DNA of 64,000 bases, from positions 9,964,592 to 10,028,591 of the forward strand of contig BSYO01000019.1 of the NCBI GenBank assembly GCA_033239525.1. Reading direction: 5' to 3'. A model generated the notes under the pieces. The model was not told the origin of the DNA and made no database searches. It saw nothing but the letters and a program-made list of their open reading frames with translations. The translations under genes were made by a program, and so were the position numbers. Below, piece by piece: positions 56,958 through 64,000 of the stretch. Source of the stretch: Nepenthes gracilis (Eukaryota; Streptophyta; Magnoliopsida; Caryophyllales; Nepenthaceae). The stretch's first letter is position 1. Every line of letters starts with the position of its first letter.

Positions 56958-57469
56958 TGATGCATGTGGCGTCGATTGCAAAATGAACTATAGAACTGGA
57001 AAGTAGAAGAGTGATTTGGAAGGGTAAACACGCAGATATGAGGGAGAAGGGAGCAGAGTGATAGAGAGATAGAGAGATAGAGAAAAGGGAGAGATAGTGG
57101 GTCGTAGATAGAGAATTTAGAGGATTGAATAATATATGCTTTACTTATAGTGGTAGTGCAATATTGATAACAAAGCTTGTAACAGAAAGATGTTATGGGA
57201 AATAAAGAAAAGAAAAAATATAAAAGTAAAATCTAACAACAAATTAATAGAAAGTTGTTATAATCGAAAGCTGTAGTATGATTTATTAAATACAATCTTG
57301 AAATTTTACGGGGGGTCAAGTCGATCAGGCACTCTGTTGCAACGTTAGCTGATCAGCAGGTGGAGTTGTTGGCATTGGTGAGCCTGACTCTGTTGGAGCT
57401 AGTGGAGTTGGTGGCTCGGAAATAATGAGGCCTGTAGCTGGTGGGTTGGGATCAAGGAGGCTCGTAACA
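56958..57469 (-). repeat. 3' LTR of the chromovirus
   Basis: TGATGCATGTGGCG to GGCTCGTAACA. It matches 62,099-62,603 with scattered differences. Minus-strand purine-rich CGAGGAGACGG sits immediately before it and is a good polypurine tract. Confidence 0.9.
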
Positions 57470-57700
57470 TTACCGTCTCCTCGAAAAGAACTTTGTTCTC
57501 AAGGTTGAAAATCGAAAACTCCTAGAAGAAGTCAGTCGTCGACTCCCATGTAGCTTCCATGGGGGATTGTGACTGCCATTGAATAAGGAGTTGGGGACAG
57601 AATTTTCCATGCTGCAAGACTTTTCTGAAACCTAAAAGGTGCGTTGGATACACCAAGGGTCGTGAACCCTATGCCTCTATTAGTAATTCAATATGTTGGT
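57470..57700 (-). pseudogene. Chromodomain end of the chromovirus pol
   Basis: On the minus strand, LIQWQSQSPMEATWESTTDF followed after one stop by EFSIFNLENKVLFEE matches the second half of Gypsy chromodomains (VLIQW..EEATWE..F..FNLEDKV). Chromodomains direct integration to particular chromatin. One stop codon interrupts it. Confidence 0.78.
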
Positions 57701-58700
57701 TAGCCGGGTTCCCATGGCATTTCTTTCATAGGGAAATATGGAAGACATCATGAATTTTGGAGTAGTCCGACAGTTTCAGTCGATAGGTCATTCGACCAAT
57801 CTGTTCTAATATATGGAAGGGTCCATAATAGCATATAGCTAGTTTGTTGGATCATCGGTTGGCTGCCATAATTTGTCGGTAGGGCTGTAACTTGATGTAG
57901 ACCCAATCATCCATTTGGAATTTCCTATCAGTGTTGTAGGCATCGGCTTGATTCTTCATGCACAACTAAGAGGGCTAGACATTGGCTTTGAGGGTGGCAA
58001 GAGTGGACGATCGGTCAATCAGCAGCTCATCGATAGTTGCTACCGTTGAGTTGCCCTGGACATAGTCCATTAATGAAGGAGGCGTCCGACTGTATAGAGC
58101 TTCAAAGGGACTCATTTGGATGGAAGAATGCCAAGCGGTATTATAATTTCATTCGGCTCACGGTAGAAACTTTCTGCAAGTGGAAGGATGATCAGCAGCA
58201 AAACACCGTAAATAATTTTTGAGACAACGATTCACCACCTCAGTTTGCCCGTTTGTTTGTGGGTGGTAAGCATTGCTGGTGGACAGGGTAGTTCCCTGTG
58301 ACTGAAATAACTCCTTCCAGAAGGTGCTTATGAATATAGGGTCCCAATCTAAGACAATGTTAACTAGGAAGCCAATGTGACGATAGATGTCTTTAACAAA
58401 GACCTCTGTCAATTCCTCAGCCGTGAAATGGTTACCCAAGGGTGAAACATGGGCTTATTTTGACAAATAGTCGACTATCACAAGGATCGCTATTTTTCCA
58501 CCAGAGGAAGGAAGATGAGTGATGAAGTTCATAGTGATGGATTCCCAAATCCTACCCGGAATAGGGAGTGGTTGCAGTAGGCCTTGTGGGGTTGTATTTA
58601 GCAGTTTAACTTGCTGGCAAACGGCACATTGTGACACATTTTAGATGTCCTCACGCATACGGTGCCAGTAAAAATTAGCAACTATCTTGGCTAATGTGCG
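57701..58700 (-). pseudogene. Integrase of the chromovirus
   Basis: Segments CAVCQQVKLLNTTPQGLLQP (zinc-binding end of the HHCC domain), SITMNFITHLPSSGGKIAIL (first core strand; the usual first catalytic Asp of this segment is Asn), VLDWDPIFISTFWKELF (second Asp region; usually SDRDP) and AYHPQTNGQTEVVNRCLKNY (third, Glu present) run from 58,637 to 58,158. Stops separate the pieces. Confidence 0.86.
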
Positions 58701-58849
58701 TTGGAACCTAACATAGCCTCCCAAGAGAGCATTGTGGTATTCTTGCAGTATCATCTCCTGGAGGGCTGAGTCTGTTGGAATGAAGATTCGATCCTTATAG
58801 AGAATCAACCATCCTATAGTGTATAATGCTCAAAATCTGCAGGCCAGTC

Positions 58850-59512
58850 CTATAGAGAGGCGAGGAAACTAGCCAAAGCTGGGTGTTGAATGCAGTAATT
58901 CCGAAGATCAGCCAATAAGGCCACCACAGGTTTGGACACTAATTGTGTGGAATAACAAGGGCCTTTCGGTATTCTGGACAAGGTATCAGTGAGGCCATTA
59001 TCTCGTCCCGGTTGATAAACAATCTCAAAATCAAATCCTATCAATTTGGTGATCCAATGATGCTGCTTGGGAGTGTGCACAGACTGGGTCATTAGAGCCT
59101 TAAGAGGCTGATGGTCGATTTTGATAAACAATTTGGCATCGAGGAGGTATTGGAGCTATTTCTTCCCTGCCTCTGTGATAGCATATAGTTCCCTAATGTA
59201 GGTAGAGGAAAGTTGTATTTTAGGACTAAGTTGTTTGTTGAAAAAGGTTAAGGTTCACCTTGATTGCACCGGCACTGCCCCAACATCGTTACTAGATGCA
59301 TCAGTGTGTATCACAAATGGCTTAGAGAAGTCCGGTAAAACTAATACGAGAGTGGTAGTGAGGGCTATTTTGAGAGAATTGAAGGCTATCTTGGCTTCTT
59401 GGCTCCAAACAAAGGTGTTTTTCCACAATAGCTGTTTGAGCGGTGCTGAGATTTGTGTATATTTAGCCACAGACCGCTTATAGTACCTTACTAGCCCAAG
59501 GAAACCCCGCAA
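58850..59512 (-). pseudogene. RNase H region of the chromovirus
   Basis: FVIHTDASSNDVGAVPVQ at about 59,262-59,320 gives the first Asp. FIKIDHQPLKALMTQSVHTP (usual TDH..L) is at about 59,070-59,128, and GFDFEIVYQPGRDNGLTDTL ends it at about 58,985-59,045. The usual N-A-D-ALSR motif is changed to GLTDTLSR. An in-frame break near 59,150-59,250 separates the parts. Confidence 0.87.
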
Positions 59513-60330
59513 CTACTTGACGTTTGCAGGTGTAGGCTTGCTTTTGTACTGCCTCAATTTTGGCCGGATCCACTGCCACCGCTTGTTCTGACATGATATG
59601 GCTCAAATAAGATAGTGAGGATCTCATGAATTCACACTTTGAATTATTTAGTATAAAAGAAGTTATCATGCAAGGTTTGAAGCACCCGTGTAAGATGGCG
59701 GAAATGCTTCTCCCAAGAAAGGCTATAGACCAATATGCCATCGAAGAAAATTAGTACAAATTGTCAGAGCATAGATTGGAAGATAGTGCTCATCTCTGCT
59801 TGGAAGGAGGAGGGAGCATTAGATAAGTTGAAGGGCATCACTAGAAATTCATAATGCCCTTCATGAGTATGAAAGACTGTTTTATGCACGTTCTCAGCTT
59901 GAACCCACATCTAGTGATAGCCTGCGTGTAAGTTTAGTTTGGAAAACACTTAGGCACCATGTAATTTGTCTAGCTGCTTATCAATAGTGGATATGGGGAA
60001 TCTCTCTTGGATTATGACCGCACTGATGGTGTGACAATCCACACAAAAGCGCCAACTACCATCCTTTCTTTTAACCAGGAGGACTAATGATGAAAAGGGG
60101 TTGGTGCTTGGCCAAGTAATTCTCTCTGCTAGCATCTCTTGGATCAGCTTATTCATTTTCTCCTTATGAATGTGAGGGTAGCGGTATGGTTTGACATTCA
60201 TTGGTGGTGTATTAGGCTTTAAGGAGATGTGGTGATTCGTTAGATGCTGTGGAGGCAGGCCGTGAGGGATGGTGAAAATATCATCAAATGACGAAACGAT
60301 GCGGCGAAGGGCAGAGGAAATTTTAGGGTA
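59478..60330 (-). pseudogene. Reverse transcriptase of the chromovirus
   Basis: PYRYPHIHKEKMNKLIQEML and WRFCVDCHTISAVIIQERFP (60,201-59,950) are fingers and palm, with CVDC where CVDYR is expected. The catalytic box reads FFDGILVYS at about 59,715-59,745, with Gly in place of the second Asp of FFDD/FIDD, so polymerase activity would be lost even without the frame breaks. Confidence 0.87.
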
Positions 60331-60513
60331 GCCAATGTGAGGTAATTGGGATGGAGTTCAAGAAATAGCAGATGTGTTTATCGGAGTGGCCTTTATGGCT
60401 GGCGCTATAGTCAGTTGAAAATTAGTAATGATAGAATTGATTAAGTCGTTTTACCGCAGCCTACTTAATGTCATGGTAGAAATTACAGCTTTGGGTAGCC
60501 CCTGAACGGTGAG

Positions 60514-61142
60514 CTAAGTGCCCCTATAATTGAAGCTCATCCACAGGGCTTTATAATCAAACATCACTGCACCAATAGGTGCCAACCACTGGACGCCAAG
60601 TACCAAATTAGCACCATAAATCGGCTGTAAATGTAAATCCATTGAAAATAAAGTGGATCCTAGTGTGAGGATAACATTTATGCATAATCCTTCGCATTGT
60701 AGTGAATCTCCATTACCAACTATAATATTGAGATAGTGAGACGGCTCTATTGAGAGCCCCAATTATCTGGCTAAACGAGTTCGCAAGAAGTTGTGAGTGG
60801 AATCACTATCCACTAGGATGACCACCGAATGACCAGAAATTGCTCCCTGCAGCTATAGTGCTCCCTGCAGCTATAGTGTGGTTGGAATATCATGGCCTTC
60901 TAATGCATGGAAGGAGATAGTTCGGGTGCTATCTAGTGACGGGGGTGAGAGGTTGACCCCATTAGGCAGTTCTGTGGAAGACTTCTGGACTGTTGAGTCA
61001 TCATCTGAAGGTGGGGTTTCAGATTGGGCAGGTTCTTTGTTGTCGACCAGCAGACATAAAAATTGTGGAAATTTACATTGATGTCTCGGGGTGAAATCCT
61101 CATCGCATTTGAAACAGAGCCCTCGTTCTCTGCATGAAGCAA
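60514..61142 (-). pseudogene. Zinc knuckle and protease region of the chromovirus
   Basis: ERGLCFKCDEDFTPRHQC at about 61,083-61,130 is the single CCHC knuckle of this group. The protease C-terminal part is GANLVLGVQWLAPIGAVMFD within 60,514-60,762. The protease active-site DSGST is replaced by STHN-like sequence around 60,790-60,830 (minus strand reads SDSTHNFL, with the Asp-Ser-Thr kept but in a broken frame). Confidence 0.8.
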
Positions 61143-62079
61143 TTAAGCCGGGGTTAATTTCTTTATTGGCAATTTGTGTGGAGGATTCGTAGGTGATGGG
61201 AATTTTGGTAATATAGTGGAGGTTGGATTTGAGGGTTTGGTGAGAGGTTGTCGGTGGAAACTGGGTCGGCTCGAATCCATCTTTTCCTCCACTAATTTAG
61301 CCATACAAATTGCTTCTAGTAGGGAAGTTGACTTCAGTAAGAGTAATTCCCACTGAATGTCATCTCGTAACCAAGAAATGAAGCAATTCAGAAGGTTAGT
61401 GGCGGTGAGTCCTGAAGTTCTTGTAGAGAGTGATTTGAACTTAGTCATATATGCCACCATAGTAGTGGCTTGTCTAAACTTGTACAAAGTGTTTTCATGA
61501 TTTAAGGAAGAGAATGGGCCAAACTTGAGCTCCAGATATTGGGAGAAAAGTTCCCAAGTTGAAAGTTGGCGAGTTGTATGCATCCATTTAAACCATTACA
61601 AGGTGGCCCTGGACATGTAGAAGGCCTCAATGGTGAGTTTTTGCTCCGGTGGGGTGTTGTGGTATAAGAAAAATCGATCGATCTGGAATAGCCACCTTAC
61701 CACGTTTTCACCATAGAAAAAACAAGATTTCGAGTTTAGGCAAACGAAGGTGAGCAAAAATTAGGGCTTCAGATGGCGTCGGTAGCAAAGTTGGTAGGGT
61801 ATGAAAACTAGGGTGGAGAATAACAGTGGATGTAGGCAAAAACGTTGAGGGCGTAGGAAGTAATGGAGGATTTGTAGAGGGTATAGGTTGCCGCTTGACT
61901 CGAGGTAAGGAATGGAGGATGTCAGGGAGGGATTGCTGGATCTGTTCGATCATCGCCGCATTGTTGGTGATTTCTTCGTCGTTCTGTTGTACTGTAGCCA
62001 CGACCTCCTTCAGTTCTCGTGAGAGTCCTGCAATCAACTCCTCTAGTGCCTCGTAGCGAGTGGTGACGTCCTCTGCCAC
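61143..62079 (-). pseudogene. gag of the chromovirus
   Basis: The N-terminus at 61,708-62,079 begins MAEDVTTRYEALEELIAGLS and is helical, followed by a Pro-rich linker. The capsid-like segment at 61,143-61,583 has STWELFSQYLELKFGPFSSL, MVAYMTKFKSL and FISWLRDDIQWELLL, the typical retrotransposon gag domain. A break of about 120 bases lies between them with frame shifts. Confidence 0.85.
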
Positions 62080-62098
62080 GTTTTAATAAAAGCACCAA
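62080..62098 (-). other. Primer-binding site of the chromovirus
   Basis: Directly inside the 5' LTR. Minus strand reads TTGGTGCTTTTATTAAAACG. TGGTGC-type primer sites are common in chromoviruses. Confidence 0.65.
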
Positions 62099-62603
62099 TG
62101 ATGCATGTGATGTCAGCTGCACAGATGAATTATAGAACTGGAAAGTAGAAGAGAGTTCTGGAAGGGGAAGCACGCAGATATGACGGGGAAGGGAGTAGAG
62201 AGATAGAGAGACAGAGAAAAGGGAGAGCGAGTGAGACATAGACAGAGAATTTAGATGACTGAATATTATATGCTTTACTTGTATTAGCAGTGCAAAATTT
62301 ATGACAAAGTCTGTAACAGAAAGCTGTTATGGAAAATAAAGAAAAGTAAAAATATAAAAGCAGAATCTAACAATAAATTAATAGAAAGTTGGTATAATTG
62401 GTGTAACTAGAAGCTGCAGTATGATATATTAAATGTAATCGCGAAATTTTAGGGTTGGTCGGGTATTCAGTCGTGACGTCAGCCGATTGGTAGGTGGAGT
62501 TGTTGGCGCCGGTGAGACTGACTCTGCTGGAGCTAGTGGAGCTGGTGGGCCAGAATCAATGATGTCCGTAGCTGGTGGGCTGGGATCAAGGAGGCCCGTA
62601 GCA
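62099..62603 (-). repeat. 5' LTR of the chromovirus
   Basis: TG..CA bounded, 505 bases, pairs with 56,958-57,469. Confidence 0.9.
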
Positions 62604-63361
62604 TTTCCATCCCCATCGATTTTTGAGTCATTTTTACAATTTGAAAAATTTCTTGTCCTACAATTATACTATCATATCACTTGAAACGTAACCAATTTGG
62701 CTTCAACATTAATTCAATATAGAATGAGTAATACATACATACATGCATAACCGAGAGTACGATTAAAAGATTAAAACTAATTTTTGATTTTTCCTTCTCA
62801 AAAATCAAATCCCAAGAAATCCCATATTGTATATTATTATATTTAATGGTTTGTATTTTGGAAGCGTATACTTCCCATATGTTCTTATTTATAAATATGA
62901 ATTACACTACTATCATAGTCCATTATGCATGTCTGATGCCGGAAACTTATTCCACTGAAACAGCGCCTATAAAAATCAAAGTACATGCATGTCTATAAGA
63001 TAATGAAAAACATAGTCCAGCACACCCCGAGACACGTGCCTATTGTTACATTAAACGTATTCCAAATACATCGTCCTTAACTGCTTAGCTGACGATTTTC
63101 TTATTTGAAACAAACCCATTCAACAACAATAATAACGACATTCTTTGCCATTTTTCCAAAGTGGTCGGACCATGAGCTTTGATGTATTGGATAAAGTCAT
63201 CGGGTGGGTTACCTTTAAATTATCCATTTTGACATAGCACCATCTCGGTTTATTTATTTTTACATGGAGAATATGATGTCATTATGCCAGCTATAAATAT
63301 CCTTGAATATTTCTAATATATATTTAGCATTCTCCATGTTCCATGCATGGGCAATGCATAA
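62604..63361. other. AT-rich intergenic DNA and probable 3' flank of the aldo-keto reductase gene
   Basis: No coding similarity. Because the next gene is on the minus strand, about 63,100-63,361 may include its 3' UTR. Confidence 0.5.
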
Positions 63362-63773
63362 TCAACGATCTTCATCATTCTCTCTCCAAGAAGACAAGGG
63401 TGGAGTTTCAGAGTCTTGCCAAGTGGGAATAGAGGTAACCTTGGAAACCTTGATGGCCTCTCCGGAGGAGAAAGATTCGAGTTCTGTCACCTCTTCTAGT
63501 GTCAGTATCACAGACAAAGCACCGACGTTTTGGTTGAAATTTTCCTTCTTGATGGTGCCGGGTATTGGGCAGACGTCGTTGCCTTGATGGTGAACCCAGG
63601 CAAGTGCAAGCTGCGATGGAGTGCATCCTTTCCTCGTTGCCATTGCTTTTAGCTTTTCAAATACAAGCTTGTTGTGGTCCATGTTTTTGTTGGGGTCACT
63701 CCTAAGTGGCATGATGTCCGCGGACTCCGTTGAGAAGAACGGACGAGGACTTTTGTTGAAGCGTCAAGTCCGA
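63362..63773 (-). CDS. Aldo-keto reductase, C-terminal part (partial or pseudogene)
   Basis: The open frame runs from just after a TGA at about 63,774 to the stop at 63,362. The recognised start is near [14 protein letters not shown], equivalent to the GRGFF region of plant perakine-reductase/auxin-induced-type aldo-keto reductases, followed by [38 protein letters not shown] and the C-terminal [11 protein letters not shown]. These proteins are NADPH-dependent carbonyl reductases of the TIM-barrel fold. The PGTxxxEN segment is part of the cofactor site. The catalytic Asp, Tyr, Lys and His lie in the missing N-terminal part. Upstream (to 64,000) I cannot find the expected preceding exon. Either an intron starts there or the gene is truncated. 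The window ends before this can be settled. Confidence 0.72.
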
Positions 63774-64000
63774 GAGGAATTGTGGACGAGGACTTCTTCT
63801 GGCGTCATGTCCAAGCGATTGCTGAAGACGAGGACGGAGAGTCTAGAATCGTAGGCGCTGACTCTATCAGCGTAGGCCTGCATGTGGCCGTTTTTGCAGG
63901 TGGGTTGGTCACCCATTCTGATTGGATGTTGCAGCGGCTGCAACTTCCCAAGGAAAGGCCTGCCCTCTGACACGCCAAGCATGCGCCTGTCATGGCAGGC
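63774..64000. other. Sequence beyond the aldo-keto reductase, unassigned
   Basis: GC-richer DNA with open frames on both strands, none recognised. GTCCTCGTCC-like units recur several times between about 63,740 and 63,840. The homology to aldo-keto reductase stops at about 63,770. Confidence 0.4.

Larger units (their letters stand above)
56958..62603 (-). mobile_element. Chromovirus (Ty3/Gypsy) retrotransposon
   Basis: LTRs of 512 bases (56,958-57,469) and 505 bases (62,099-62,603) flank gag, protease, RT, RNase H, integrase and a C-terminal chromodomain remnant, all on the minus strand. A primer-binding site TTGGTGCTTTTATT lies right inside the 5' LTR, read on the minus strand. I found no matching 5-bp flank (AGAAA against TTTCC), so the element was possibly recombined. 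All frames are broken. Confidence 0.9.

Overview
The window is nuclear DNA of a seed plant, most likely a dicot. The evidence is AT-rich intergenic sequence, spliceosomal introns with GT..AG borders, plant LTR-retrotransposon lineages (Copia, Tat-lineage Gypsy, chromovirus), FAR1-type Mutator-like elements (MULEs), PIF/Harbinger and hAT-like DNA transposons, and a plant-type DNA topoisomerase 3-beta gene. I see no bacterial operon, CRISPR array, rRNA or tRNA gene. Species cannot be named from the sequence alone.

Layout. 1-12,806: a decayed Copia-type LTR element (partial 5' LTR 1-536, 3' LTR 12,272-12,806) broken by a MULE at about 866-9,957. The MULE has long imperfect inverted ends, a dead FAR1-type transposase (about 2,230-4,090) and two captured host fragments: the N-terminus of an ATL46/47-like RING-H2 gene (5,208-5,534) and three exons with introns of a centrin gene (6,421-7,178). 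A roughly 510-bp piece of the host retroelement is present on both sides of the MULE. 13,808-27,363: a second long-inverted-repeat, MULE-like element split by a degenerate Tat-lineage Gypsy element in minus orientation (15,476-26,148). That element carries the lineage's extra antisense ORF (17,150-18,825) and two tandem-repeat blocks.

27,784-48,312: the one apparently intact host gene, TOP3B, on the plus strand. It has 15 coding exons that join in frame to about 861 codons, with the toprim, catalytic tyrosine, zinc-finger and RG-rich tail regions all present. Intron 2 is about 11.4 kb because a Copia element (28,409-38,907, 5-bp target duplication GTTTT) sits in it. That Copia in turn holds a PIF/Harbinger transposon in its left LTR (28,455-32,135) and an hAT-like non-autonomous element in its integrase (about 35,219-36,143). 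Intron 11 holds an inverted-repeat insertion.

48,313-56,957 is AT-rich with no gene I can support. 56,958-62,603 is a decayed chromovirus in minus orientation with both LTRs. The right edge (63,362 to about 63,770, minus) has the C-terminal part of an aldo-keto reductase.

Nothing here amounts to a clearly new biological system. The parts most worth following are the MULE that carries both a transposase relic and two captured host fragments, the three-level nest in an intron of an otherwise intact topoisomerase gene, and the Tat antisense gene with a W-box-rich tandem array upstream.
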